Source: Candidatus Lokiarchaeota archaeon (GTDB lineage: Archaea; Asgardarchaeota; Thorarchaeia; Thorarchaeales; Thorarchaeaceae). From it: a DNA stretch of 40,210 nt. Positions 1 through 8,101 of this stretch are shown piece by piece; the first letter of the stretch is position 1; the number at the start of each line of letters is the position of its first letter. The position numbers and the translations under genes are program-made. The notes beneath the pieces are model-generated. The model worked only from the letters and a program-made list of their open reading frames with translations. It had not been told where the DNA came from and made no database searches. The DNA lies in the NCBI GenBank assembly GCA_014730275.1, contig WJIL01000004.1, positions 1-40,210 on the forward strand, given 5' to 3'.

Positions 1-169
1 GCTCGTTGATATGGTGATATCCCAGCGCATCACCGCAGGTCTTCTTCCCAATGAGATGTCGCTCTTTGCGGTCCAAAAGAAGAACTGAGTGTCCTTTCTT
101 TGCAAGAGTATAAGCTGCTGTACAACCCGCAGTTCCCGCTCCAGCGACAATGACTTCGTAATCTGACAT
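1..169 (-). CDS. Geranylgeranyl reductase family FAD-dependent oxidoreductase, N-terminal fragment
   Basis: Only the first 56 codons lie in the window; the rest runs off the left edge. The protein begins MSDYEVIVAGAGTAGCTAAY, a Rossmann dinucleotide-binding fold with the glycine pattern GAGTAG followed by an acidic residue at the end of strand two (LLLD). It continues to KKTCGDALG, which matches the Cys-Gly-Asp-x-(L)-Gly signature of the geranylgeranyl reductase family. In archaea these FAD enzymes saturate the isoprenoid chains of membrane lipids. The exact substrate cannot be told from this fragment. GGAG lies 9 bases before the ATG and supports this start. Confidence 0.8.
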   Translation of the reverse strand, partial: MSDYEVIVAGAGTAGCTAAYTLAKKGHSVLLLDRKERHLIGKKTCGDALGYHHINE

Positions 170-255
170 GTAGTATAACTCCGGTATTTTGAGGTGATTG
201 TATCCGTTAGGATGACACGGCACCCCGGAAGAAGAAAGGCATTAAGGGTTACGCT

Positions 256-1200
256 TTATTCAGACTGCCACTTATGATAGGCAAATCCTGTAAGAACTTC
301 CTTCGTTATTTCTCGGCCAGCAACAGCAGCAATACTGTTTGGGTCCCTCATCGGATTCAGCTCAACTAGATCAACATACTTTACCTTGTTGGACTCAAAG
401 CAAGCCCGAATGAATTGAAGCAATTCTACCAATTCTAGGCCCCCTGCTTCTGGGTGACTTATCCCCGGTGCTACATCAGGTTTCAAAACATCAATGTCAA
501 TCGAAACGTAGATGTAATCCGTTCTATCAGCAATCTCCCGAATTGTTTCCGAGAAGCTCTCTAGGGTATGGATCGGTACATCTTCTCCACCAGCAAGCTC
601 CTTTCTGTGTTCAGGTGGAGCTGTCCTCAGATCATGGGCAAGGATATCCTGCTTGTCTACGATATCATCTTCAAGAATTCTGCGAAGTGTCGTAGCATGA
701 GATAGCTGATACCCACCATAGTCCGGATTAAAGTCTGCGTGAGCATCCAAGTAGACAATACCATAATTTCCGCCAGTACCTTTCTCGAGGCCTTTGATTA
801 GAGGATAAGTGATGTAATGATCGCCGCCTATGAAATAAAGATGGCTGGATGAAGATGCAAGGCGCTCTGCGGCACCCGCCATATCGTACATTGCCTGTTC
901 TGGCTGTCGTAATTCGATTTCTAGGTCTCCTATGTCCTCCAAAGTTAGCATGTCAGTAAGTGGTTCAAACTCTTTGAATTCATCATATCCAACTGTGAGG
1001 GGATAGCTGTGCGTCCAGCGGCTTGTCGTTACCTTCCGAATCTCCCGAGGGGCAAACCTGCAGCCAGGCAGGTAACTGGAGGTCAAATCATGTGGAACGC
1101 CAAGGATACCAACATCAGGCTCTCCGGAAGTGGGAGGTGGAATCCCCCAGAATGCTTCAGGTAGCTTCAGATATCCATTCAATCTGTCTCTGAGCGCCAT
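256..1200 (-). CDS. Arginase/agmatinase family ureohydrolase
   Basis: A 314-residue protein with the full binuclear manganese site of the ureohydrolase family: GGDH (His128), DAHAD (Asp152, His154, Asp156), SHAT (His168), SIDID (Asp235, Asp237) and a C-terminal VELNP (Glu280). The family hydrolyses a guanidino or related group, usually of agmatine or arginine. The loop after His168 reads SHATTLRR, so the substrate is uncertain; agmatinase is the default guess, with guanidinobutyrase or formimidoylglutamase as alternatives. I chose the ATG at 1200, preceded by GGTG at a 6-base distance. An in-frame upstream ATG at 1290 would add 30 residues beginning with a run of Phe, which is only a read-through of the neighbour's oligo-T terminator. 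Confidence 0.85.
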   Translation of the reverse strand: MALRDRLNGYLKLPEAFWGIPPPTSGEPDVGILGVPHDLTSSYLPGCRFAPREIRKVTTSRWTHSYPLTVGYDEFKEFEPLTDMLTLEDIGDLEIELRQPEQAMYDMAGAAERLASSSSHLYFIGGDHYITYPLIKGLEKGTGGNYGIVYLDAHADFNPDYGGYQLSHATTLRRILEDDIVDKQDILAHDLRTAPPEHRKELAGGEDVPIHTLESFSETIREIADRTDYIYVSIDIDVLKPDVAPGISHPEAGGLELVELLQFIRACFESNKVKYVDLVELNPMRDPNSIAAVAGREITKEVLTGFAYHKWQSE

Positions 1201-1258
1201 GATTTTCACCGGAATACACCATTGGCTGCTTTCACATAAACATGCTGAATGAGGTGTT

Positions 1259-1305
1259 CCAAAAAAAAAAAGAAAGAATATGGCCCTCATGCTAACCTGA
1301 GGACC
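1259..1305 (-). terminator. Hairpin plus oligo-T terminator of the 1318-2958 gene
   Basis: On the minus strand an 8-bp stem GGTCCTCA/TGAGGGCC (one G-T pair, plus-strand 1282-1289 and 1298-1305) with an 8-base loop is followed by a T-rich tract ending in 11 or more T (plus-strand A run near 1259-1271). It lies just past the stop codon of the surface protein gene and before the ureohydrolase start. Confidence 0.75.
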
Positions 1306-1317
1306 ATCTCATGCATT

Positions 1318-2958
1318 CTATATTTCGTACGTGTCTCCGCCGCCTTTTCCGCGAACGAGTCTCACTATGTTGAAAACAGCACCCAATCCAACTACGCCAA
1401 GTGCGATCGCTGTGTACGGCCAACCATCCATCAATCCCTGCGAGAACAGAGACCCAATATCTGATCGAACCACAACACTCTGGCGGTCGGTGTCCTTTTC
1501 GTAGAGAGCCCCATCATACTCATACATTACAGAGGCACCAGTGAAGGAGTAACTCCCCTCGTTTGGGAACGTGACGGTATACTGCATCGTGCTGCTATCT
1601 CCCGGTTGAATTGAGGCTACAGATGTCTGTGTGTTGCCATCCACGCTGACTGAGCCATAGTAGCTTGCTAGACCGGAGTCATCTACTGTGATATTGGTGA
1701 TTGGTTGCTCTCCATTGTTGGTCACAGTAACTGTAACCGTGGTCGTACCGCCAACTGCAACCGACCGAGGGCTAAAGCTCCTCGAAATCGTCACATTAGG
1801 CGGGAAGTCGTCACTCTCAAAATTGAGGACGTAATCAGAGACTGTTCCAATGCCGGTAGCATTCCACATCACGGTCTGGGAGGTGTTGTCGTACATACTC
1901 ATACCGGCAACATTAGGACTGAAACCCGTGATATTGCTCGTCGTTGGCATGTTGGCTACAACGACTGAAAGCCCTTCTGGAAGTGGGCTGAAATCGTCAG
2001 GAGATCCAACGAGACTTGATAATCTTAGTTCCGTATCTCCAAGTACAATCTGTTGCTCACCAACATAACCTGCTGCAGCAATAGCGATTGGCCCTGTGAC
2101 ATTCCCGAAGGGATTTTGGGCTATTGCAAACTCTGGTAGAGTGGTGGGCTGAGATGCACCTTCGAAAAGACTCACCAGCTCTCCGATATCTGGGATAGCT
2201 AACATCCCAGCAGCAGAACCTCGCACATCAGTAAAGACCGATTGGTCAATTGAACCCAGCAGTCCCTCATTAGATAGACCATCCAATACAGCTGAAACCG
2301 CATCATCGAAGGGGTTTGATACCTGATCCAAAAACACGTTGATTGAATCGAATGGCAAGGTAACATTCTCTTCTTCTGGGAACGTAGATTCGTCTATTCT
2401 GAGATTGAGAAGCTCAGCGAAATTAAATCCAAATCCATCTGGACTGGACAGGTGGTTACGAACCGCGTTCATACGGCTTTGAGCTACCGAATCGTCAAGA
2501 TTCACGTATGCCGCGAACATCAAAGTGAATTCGTCACCGAGTAAATCAGTTATCTGACCAGGATCGAAACCCCCATTGAATTGCGAAGGAGTCAACCCAT
2601 CCCCATTGCCTCCCCCACCGGTCATTTCTGAAAAACCGATAAGGTCGAAGACATAATTCAAGAATTCACCCTTTGTTGCAACCATAGCAACAGCAAGGCA
2701 ACCGTCATACATGTCATCTTCAATGGCAAGCGCATCTGATGGAAGGCCAAGCTGTCCATAGACAAGGCGAGGTGCTCCTTCCTCATCAATGCTGCTTAGC
2801 AAGATTTCAGCTCCTTCGCCTAGAAGCTCACCAATGATATCTTCTGGGTTTTGAGCCGGAGCGAAAGCCGGCGACGTGCTGGCTGCTGCGACTACTGATG
2901 GAATAACCAGAAACGCTACTATGAAACTAATAGTTATGATTTTACGTTCTACTCTCAT
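1318..2958 (-). CDS. Secreted, membrane-anchored surface protein with a CARDB/DUF11-like domain
   Basis: A 546-residue protein of unknown function. Residues 7-26 are a signal peptide. Residues about 390-495 form a beta-sandwich of the CARDB/DUF11 kind (NGEQPITNITV, followed by alternating beta strands and an EGSYSFTG segment). Residues 515-535 form one membrane helix followed by basic residues, so most of the protein should lie outside the cell. Residues 40-370 are Asn/Asp/Gly-rich and I do not recognise a fold. The next gene downstream in the same orientation starts past a terminator; upstream, 12 bases separate it from the membrane protein at 2971, so the two are probably co-transcribed and may act together. 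Confidence 0.7.
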   Translation of the reverse strand: MRVERKIITISFIVAFLVIPSVVAAASTSPAFAPAQNPEDIIGELLGEGAEILLSSIDEEGAPRLVYGQLGLPSDALAIEDDMYDGCLAVAMVATKGEFLNYVFDLIGFSEMTGGGGNGDGLTPSQFNGGFDPGQITDLLGDEFTLMFAAYVNLDDSVAQSRMNAVRNHLSSPDGFGFNFAELLNLRIDESTFPEEENVTLPFDSINVFLDQVSNPFDDAVSAVLDGLSNEGLLGSIDQSVFTDVRGSAAGMLAIPDIGELVSLFEGASQPTTLPEFAIAQNPFGNVTGPIAIAAAGYVGEQQIVLGDTELRLSSLVGSPDDFSPLPEGLSVVVANMPTTSNITGFSPNVAGMSMYDNTSQTVMWNATGIGTVSDYVLNFESDDFPPNVTISRSFSPRSVAVGGTTTVTVTVTNNGEQPITNITVDDSGLASYYGSVSVDGNTQTSVASIQPGDSSTMQYTVTFPNEGSYSFTGASVMYEYDGALYEKDTDRQSVVVRSDIGSLFSQGLMDGWPYTAIALGVVGLGAVFNIVRLVRGKGGGDTYEI

Positions 2959-2970
2959 CTTTTATCACGC

Positions 2971-3540
2971 TCACTCCTTTGGTCTTACTATGGCTCCGAT
3001 AATTCCCGCCACAATGACAGTAACTATCGGTGTGAATAGCCAAATCAGCAATGGCGTTAAAATGTTAGAAATATCTGGCCCTGAGCCACCGCTCGCTGCT
3101 ATCATAGGAATAATCTCATCAATAGCTGACTGAACAAGGGGTACGCTCAGAACATCAGTTATTGATGTGCCCTGAGGAATTGGCGGAAGTGTTCCCAGTT
3201 CTATTCCAGACATGAATAGCTGATACGCACAGAAGACAGCAATGAGTACACAGCTCAACCATGTAACTATTCCAACAACAAAAGATCCCTTCTTTGTACC
3301 TGCCATGACGCCTCCAATAAAACCAGCTCCAGCCCATACGGCAACCATGGTGATGTTGTTAAGCGGATTAACGAGCAATATATTCACCATGACCAATAAA
3401 GGCCGAATGTAGTTTCCAAGCTGGGGAGCAAGCCATAGCACAATTGTATTGTAGCCTTCGGGAAGCATAAACCAACCTACAGCAAGAACAATGCCTAGCG
3501 CGGCAAGCCAACCGAAGTACTTCGATCCGAATGTGCTAAT
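2971..3540 (-). CDS. Four- to five-helix membrane protein, probable non-AUG start
   Basis: A hydrophobic protein of unknown function with helices such as TMVAVWAGAGFIGGVMAG, GIVTWLSCVLIAVFCAYQLF and a C-terminal LIWLFTPIVTVIVAGIIGAIV. The first ATG is at 3468 (165 residues), but the same frame stays open upstream to a stop near 3573 and encodes YFGWLAALGIVLAVGWFML, a natural first membrane helix that the ATG would cut in half. A strong GAGGAGG (plus-strand 3550-3556) sits upstream, with no ATG, GTG or TTG at a useful distance. The ATT at 3540 (9 bases away) or the ACG at 3543 (6 bases) are the likely starts. If a weaker site is used, the ATG at 3468 remains possible. Confidence 0.65.
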   Translation of the reverse strand: MSTFGSKYFGWLAALGIVLAVGWFMLPEGYNTIVLWLAPQLGNYIRPLLVMVNILLVNPLNNITMVAVWAGAGFIGGVMAGTKKGSFVVGIVTWLSCVLIAVFCAYQLFMSGIELGTLPPIPQGTSITDVLSVPLVQSAIDEIIPMIAASGGSGPDISNILTPLLIWLFTPIVTVIVAGIIGAIVRPKE

Positions 3541-3664
3541 CGTAATAATCCTCCTCGATATTATGTTCTAACATACCTCTAGCGTTCGGTCTATTAACAC
3601 TTTGGTGCTGGTCTCCTGTGCGAAAATAAAAATAGGTGGAACTACACATATCCGAACACTATGT

Positions 3665-3710
3665 GTGGAATCTAGCATCGTATATGTGCAACTACATCTA
3701 CAGATTCCAC
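3665..3710. promoter_or_regulatory. 9-bp inverted repeat in a divergent intergenic region
   Basis: GTGGAATCT (3665-3673) and AGATTCCAC (3702-3710) are a perfect inverted repeat separated by 28 bases. They lie between the leftward membrane protein gene and the rightward winged-helix regulator gene at 3765. The half-site spacing of about 37 bases, centre to centre, would suit two dimers or a looped operator. Autoregulation by the adjacent regulator is an inference from position only. Confidence 0.45.
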
Positions 3711-3764
3711 CAAAACAATGTGTACTCCGGTGCACAAGCAAGTAGATAGAGGGATAAATCACTG

Positions 3765-4121
3765 ATGGATAATGAGGAAATGCTTCAGTCCGCATACGAA
3801 GTCATCCAACTGATGTCTTCGTTGAACCAGACAAAGCGGGCAATACTCTTGGCACTGGCCCACATCTATCCGCGGAGTGTAAGTGGTGTTCAGCTCAGCC
3901 GACTCATCGGTTATAGCGGAAAATCGAGGAGCCTCTATCGAGGCGTCCTAGATCGTCTCCAAGAGGACGAGCTAATCATGATTGATGAGTTGACGCCCAG
4001 GCTCTACGCCATTCGAATCAACAACGAGCATCCTCTTCTAGAGGTGCTGGTCAAGATGTGCAGAGAGTATGGGCAGAAAGCGCAAGAGCTGTACCTCAAC
4101 TCGCTGGAGGAAGACTCATGA
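3765..4121 (+). CDS. Small winged helix-turn-helix transcriptional regulator
   Basis: A 118-residue protein. Residues about 20-90 read as a winged helix: helix one KRAILLALAHIY, then SGVQLSRLIGYSGKSRSLYRGVLDRLQEDELI as helix-turn-helix with recognition helix, then a beta wing (MIDELTPRLYAI). The C-terminal helix (LLEVLVKMCREYGQKAQELYLNSL) could mediate dimers. It resembles TrmB/MarR-like archaeal regulators but I cannot place it in one family. Its stop codon overlaps the next start by ATGA, so it is translationally coupled to the membrane protein at 4118. The inverted repeat just upstream is a plausible operator. Confidence 0.65.
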   Translation: MDNEEMLQSAYEVIQLMSSLNQTKRAILLALAHIYPRSVSGVQLSRLIGYSGKSRSLYRGVLDRLQEDELIMIDELTPRLYAIRINNEHPLLEVLVKMCREYGQKAQELYLNSLEEDS

Positions 4122-4720
4122 ATAGACTCCTTGAACAAGCACGGGGCCTCTATATAGACAGACAACGTCTTGCACTGGCAGCATCAATCGTTGTCTTCTC
4201 GGTCACGCTCTATTTGTTCTATAGCACGGGTATATACGGCTTTGATACGCAACCACCAGACTGGATTCCACCAGGGTGGGCCCAAGGTTTCGAAGTCGTG
4301 GTCTCCTACAATACTGTCGGTTTTATCCTAGCTTGTGCGCTTCTGTTCTTCGGCTATGCGTTCTGGTCATGGGCTTTCCTTCCAGCACCAGCCGTTGACT
4401 ATACTGAAGCGGTATTGCACGGCATTTTTGGGAGACGGACCGAAATCAAACACAGCATTGGCAAGAAGTTCAATCTTACTTTGGATGATATTGATATCCA
4501 AGTTCAATGCAGAATCCGCGGTGAAGGTCCTGAAGAGTGGTTCAGCTACGAATTAGTAAGCTCCGAAATCATTTCACCACGCTTGGAGAGCATTGCTTTG
4601 CGGCATGGATTCTCGGTAGACAATAATCACCTCAGAGCTAGCATCACCAATGACGAACTACACTTGAGAACGCTTCTCTTCGCCAAAGCAATCAAAATGG
4701 CTCGATGTCTACCTTCCTAG
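4118..4720 (+). CDS. Two-helix membrane protein with a cytoplasmic domain
   Basis: A 200-residue protein of unknown function. Two membrane helices lie at about 18-40 and 65-92 with a short Pro/Trp-rich loop between them. A soluble domain of about 105 residues follows, beginning DYTEAVLHGIFGRR and continuing with mixed alpha/beta character. The ATG at 4118 overlaps the TGA of the upstream regulator and has GGAGGA at a good distance, so I prefer it to an in-frame ATG at 4058 that would run 60 bases into the regulator gene. Coupling to a winged-helix protein hints at a membrane sensor with its regulator, but that is inference. Confidence 0.6.
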   Translation: MNRLLEQARGLYIDRQRLALAASIVVFSVTLYLFYSTGIYGFDTQPPDWIPPGWAQGFEVVVSYNTVGFILACALLFFGYAFWSWAFLPAPAVDYTEAVLHGIFGRRTEIKHSIGKKFNLTLDDIDIQVQCRIRGEGPEEWFSYELVSSEIISPRLESIALRHGFSVDNNHLRASITNDELHLRTLLFAKAIKMARCLPS

Positions 4721-4811
4721 AGAGTTTGGCTGGCAAGACGCGCAAGATAGAACTCTAAACGAGAAAACTTCTATTATTGCCTATAGACTTCAACTGCTTG
4801 GGCGCATTTCT

Positions 4812-5204
4812 GTGGTCAATACAATAAAAAGAACCATTCGGATTATTCAGAGTAACTATCCTTCGATACGCGGAGCATGCGTCTTCACGTCTGAAGGAAG
4901 AATCGCTTTTCAAACAGAGAACATGCAATTAGGATCTGATGCATCCAGATTGCTACAAGTTTGGCAACAGAATCAGAAGGAGTTCACAATAAAACACCTT
5001 AATTTCGTGACTGCACTTAGAGACAAAAACAGTTTCGTGGGAATCAATCCATCAGGAGCTACATCAATAATATGCGGAACTGGAAGGGGTACTTGGTATG
5101 TGGCGGTATTCGTTCCCATGGATGTAGATAAGACCAGCATCTTGAAGGAATGTCAGCGCGCTGCAAAGAGCATAGAAAGTACAACTTCGATATTCAGTAT
5201 CTAA
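4812..5204 (+). CDS. Roadblock/LC7-like small protein (tentative)
   Basis: A 130-residue protein with a GTG start at 4812. It has the length and order of a roadblock/LC7 domain: an N-terminal helix (VNTIKRTIRIIQSN), a strand with a loop (RGACVFTSEGRIAFQTEN), a long helix (DASRLLQVWQQNQKEFTIK), a beta-hairpin pair (FVTALRDKNSFVGINP, TWYVAVFVPMDV) and a final helix (ILKECQRAAKSI). Roadblock proteins are frequent in Asgard archaea, where some work with small GTPases, but none is encoded here. The fold call is my own reading and a profilin or longin-like protein is not excluded. Its stop overlaps the stop of the leftward gene at 5201 by 4 bases. Confidence 0.45.
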   Translation: MVNTIKRTIRIIQSNYPSIRGACVFTSEGRIAFQTENMQLGSDASRLLQVWQQNQKEFTIKHLNFVTALRDKNSFVGINPSGATSIICGTGRGTWYVAVFVPMDVDKTSILKECQRAAKSIESTTSIFSI

Positions 5205-5650
5205 TTTGACGGTGAAAGAATAGGTTTCTGTTCAGCAATTGTTCGGGCAACCACTGCTAGTATTGCTCCCAACCATCCCAAAGATTGCATGAACTGAAAC
5301 ATGAGCCCCATTGTGAATCGTCCGGACAGTGTTAGATTTGCCAGAGTTACGACCAAGCCAGATATCGTCATGGCAATGAAGAAGGCAATAGCCGTTCTAG
5401 CCTCACGGACATGCTTCGTAGTCAAAACAAAACCCGTGGCGATTATTCCGACTCCACCAATTACCGTAAATATTGCAAGAAGTCCCGCCATTATTTCGAG
5501 AGTAAGGGATCCATTCGGTCCCAGCAGCTCCTCCCAACCCCCTGCTAAGCCTCCGATGAAGCCAATAGTACCGCTAGACCCTGACAAGACTATCAGAGCA
5601 CCCCCGATTATGCACAGGAATAGGGGGGTTTGATTGTGCAGCCGTGACAC
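5201..5650 (-). CDS. Four-helix membrane protein at the end of the nucleoside transporter operon
   Basis: A 149-residue hydrophobic protein of unknown function with four predicted helices at about 8-35, 52-75, 85-108 and 118-138. It starts 2 bases after the stop of the second permease, so it belongs to that operon. A link to the transporter is plausible, because the first permease of the operon carries an unusual extra four-helix block of similar size, but I see no clear residue similarity between the two. Its stop overlaps that of the convergent gene at 4812-5204. Confidence 0.65.
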   Translation of the reverse strand: MSRLHNQTPLFLCIIGGALIVLSGSSGTIGFIGGLAGGWEELLGPNGSLTLEIMAGLLAIFTVIGGVGIIATGFVLTTKHVREARTAIAFFIAMTISGLVVTLANLTLSGRFTMGLMFQFMQSLGWLGAILAVVARTIAEQKPILSPSN

Positions 5651-5652
5651 TT

Positions 5653-6609
5653 CTACGCACGCGCCTCCTTCTCGTATGGTTCACCAACAGCGGCCGGCGG
5701 AACAGCTTTTCGTATGCCTGCCAATGCTACAATAACTAGAACATAGGGAACCATCTGTATGAAGCTAAGATACTGCGAGACAACTTCTACACCGAGGGTT
5801 ATCTGCAGGGCGTATTGAAGCCCATCAAGGAAGCCGAAGAACATCCCTGCAAGGAAACAACCGATGGGTGTCCAGTTCCCAAAAATCATGGCAGCCAATG
5901 CGATAAATCCTCTCCCACTGGTCATGTTCTTTGCGAAAGCGTTTTCGAATCCTAAAGACAGATATGCACCAGCTAGTCCAGCCAAGCAACCACTGATAAC
6001 TACAGCTACTATTCGAACCCATTCGACATCCACGCCTGCTGTATCGAGGGTGCTGGGATCTTCTCCTGAAGCTCTGATTCGAAGTCCAAAAGGAGTCTTG
6101 TAGAGCACATACCAAGAAATCACAACAATCACAAACATCAAGTAGATAATGGGCGATAGATTACCGATTGCAGTTCCTATGCCAGGTATGTCCTTAATGA
6201 AGGGTAATTCCACCGGAGTAATACCGGGTACTTCATCGGATCGCCCCTTTCTTCCCCAAACGACTTGTAAGCCTAGAGTGCTAAGTCCGAAGCCTATGAG
6301 TATTAGGCCCGTGCCGCTGACGATTTGATTTCCTTTGAACTTTACACATATGATGGCATGGAGCAATCCGAGGGCTGCACCGCCTATTATTCCAATCAGA
6401 ATACCCAGCCAAGGATTTCCAGAGTAGTGGCTGGCAACCGCTCCAGTAAATGCGCCCGTAAGCATCATTCCCTCAAGTCCAATGTTAACAACGCCAGACC
6501 TCTCTGAGAACATACCTCCCAGTGCGGTGAGAACTAACGGAGTACCCATCTGTAGTGTGGCTTTGATCAACCATCCGAGAATCAGAATTGTAAAGTCACC
6601 AAGTTGCAT
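5653..6609 (-). CDS. Nucleoside ABC transporter permease, second subunit (YufQ/NupQ-like)
   Basis: A 318-residue inner-membrane permease of the BPD_transp_2 family. It has the typical opening GMFSERSGVVNIGLEGMMLTGA and the coupling-loop region FGLRIRASGEDPSTLDTAGV, followed by AGCLAGLAGAYLSLG-like helices, as in the YufQ/NupQ subunits of BMP-type nucleoside importers. Length is usual for the family. The upstream permease ends 4 bases before its start, so the two are translated together and should pair as a heterodimer in the membrane. Confidence 0.9.
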   Translation of the reverse strand: MQLGDFTILILGWLIKATLQMGTPLVLTALGGMFSERSGVVNIGLEGMMLTGAFTGAVASHYSGNPWLGILIGIIGGAALGLLHAIICVKFKGNQIVSGTGLILIGFGLSTLGLQVVWGRKGRSDEVPGITPVELPFIKDIPGIGTAIGNLSPIIYLMFVIVVISWYVLYKTPFGLRIRASGEDPSTLDTAGVDVEWVRIVAVVISGCLAGLAGAYLSLGFENAFAKNMTSGRGFIALAAMIFGNWTPIGCFLAGMFFGFLDGLQYALQITLGVEVVSQYLSFIQMVPYVLVIVALAGIRKAVPPAAVGEPYEKEARA

Positions 6610-6613
6610 TCTA

Positions 6614-8101
6614 TCAGGCCTCCCCCTCTGATTTTATCAGATAGTATGATATCAAATCGAAAACCATGGTCAAGCCACCAAGAATCAAGGACATTAGAAC
6701 CATAGCAAAATCGCCTACTACCAAACCTACAGCCCCAACCGATAGCCAGAATAAACCTGACACAATTCCGATTTTGAGCCCAAGCATCTTGTTAGTAAGC
6801 ATAAGTATGGCCCCTGAAACTCCAATTCCAGCAGCAGCCATAACAAGTCCAGAAGCAGCAAAATGAACCGCTCCGTATGATCCGACAAGAGTAAAACCAA
6901 TCAGAGAAGCAACCGAAGTAATGGCAATAGCGAAGAAATGCGGCATACCCATTTTTGGTTTTTCTTTCATCCATTTTGCTTGTTCGATGCCTCTATCAGC
7001 AAGCCAATCCATTATTCTTGGCGCAGCTACAAAGACGACTATAAGTCCTTGAATAAGGCTGACCATTTCGCTTGGGACTCCTGCAAGCCTTTGCATGCTC
7101 CTACCACCAACATTCAAAGCTCCGAAGAATAGTGCGCCCATGAGAACACCCCACGGGTTATTTGCCCCTAGTACAGCTACAGTTATGCCGTCCCATCCGA
7201 GTCCGGAAGACCATCCATCAATGAATCGATGATGATATCCCAGAATTTGCCCGGCACCCGCTAATCCCGAGAGAGCGCCAGCGATAGCCAGGGAGAGAGC
7301 CATCTTGGCCTTTGCATTAATACCAGCATATTCAGCTGCTTCCAAGTTCGATCCCACTGCCCTCATTTCATACCCTAGAACTGTTCTGTTTATCAGAATA
7401 TCCACCCCCACAACAGAGAGAATAGCAACAATGAAGGCCCAACTCAGGAAATTTCCCAAAAGAAACGGAAGCTCGGCAGTCTCATTGATTAACGGGGTTT
7501 GAAGAATGTACTCATTTCCAGGTTCCAAAAACGGGCCAGCAACCAACCAATGCGTAAGTAGAATAGCAGTATAGCTGAGCATCATCGTTGTAACCACTTC
7601 ATGAGCTCCTCTATAAGCCCGGAGGAGACCCGGCAAAAATCCCCACAAACCCCCAACAAAGGCCCCTACTGCAAGCGCTGCGATTGGATGAATAACTACT
7701 GGTAGGCTAATTGCATAACCGGTGACAGTTGCAGCCAATGAACCCACGTAAACCTGACCCTCGGGACCAATATTGAATAGCCCGCATTTGAAAGCGAAAG
7801 CTACTGATAACCCCGTGAAGATGAGCGGGGTGGCATTGAATAATACCTGTGCCCACTGGACCATAGCGGCTCTCAATAACGCGACGTAGGCAAGAAGGGG
7901 ATTGTAACCGGTCATTATCATGATAAGGGCAGCGATAAGCATCGCAAGGACGATTGACCCTACTGTGGAAATGACAGTCTTCTGGAACTCTGGGCTGGAA
8001 ATCTTGCTTTCGATCCCTTCAACAATAGCATCTATTGGCGTTCCTTCCATTGGTTCTCCTTCTCCAGAACTGCTTATGCTGGTTTCTTCATCGTTCATCA
8101 T
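6614..8101 (-). CDS. Nucleoside ABC transporter permease, first subunit (YufP/NupP-like) with C-terminal extension
   Basis: A 495-residue permease. Residues about 45-365 match the family: FKCGLFNIGPEGQVYVGSLA at 104-123, the conserved RAYRGAHEVVTTMMLSY segment, then MRAVGSNLEAAEYAGI at 246-261. After residue 385 come about four further membrane helices (389-490) that usual family members of about 350 residues lack. The start ATG overlaps nothing but abuts the ATPase stop with no gap (8101/8102), indicating coupled translation. The extension ends SYYLIKSEGEA. It may be a fused copy of a small membrane protein or an added regulatory part; I cannot tell. Confidence 0.88.
   Translation of the reverse strand: MMNDEETSISSSGEGEPMEGTPIDAIVEGIESKISSPEFQKTVISTVGSIVLAMLIAALIMIMTGYNPLLAYVALLRAAMVQWAQVLFNATPLIFTGLSVAFAFKCGLFNIGPEGQVYVGSLAATVTGYAISLPVVIHPIAALAVGAFVGGLWGFLPGLLRAYRGAHEVVTTMMLSYTAILLTHWLVAGPFLEPGNEYILQTPLINETAELPFLLGNFLSWAFIVAILSVVGVDILINRTVLGYEMRAVGSNLEAAEYAGINAKAKMALSLAIAGALSGLAGAGQILGYHHRFIDGWSSGLGWDGITVAVLGANNPWGVLMGALFFGALNVGGRSMQRLAGVPSEMVSLIQGLIVVFVAAPRIMDWLADRGIEQAKWMKEKPKMGMPHFFAIAITSVASLIGFTLVGSYGAVHFAASGLVMAAAGIGVSGAILMLTNKMLGLKIGIVSGLFWLSVGAVGLVVGDFAMVLMSLILGGLTMVFDLISYYLIKSEGEA

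Noticed and set aside
468-695. Small plus-strand reading frames inside the ureohydrolase, ATPase and permease genes
   Set aside because: They are shadow frames of well-supported genes, without ribosome sites or recognisable domains.
1201-1290. N-terminal extension of the ureohydrolase (about 30 residues, Phe-rich)
   Set aside because: It translates the oligo-T terminator of the upstream gene; the ATG at 1200 has its own ribosome site and fits family length.
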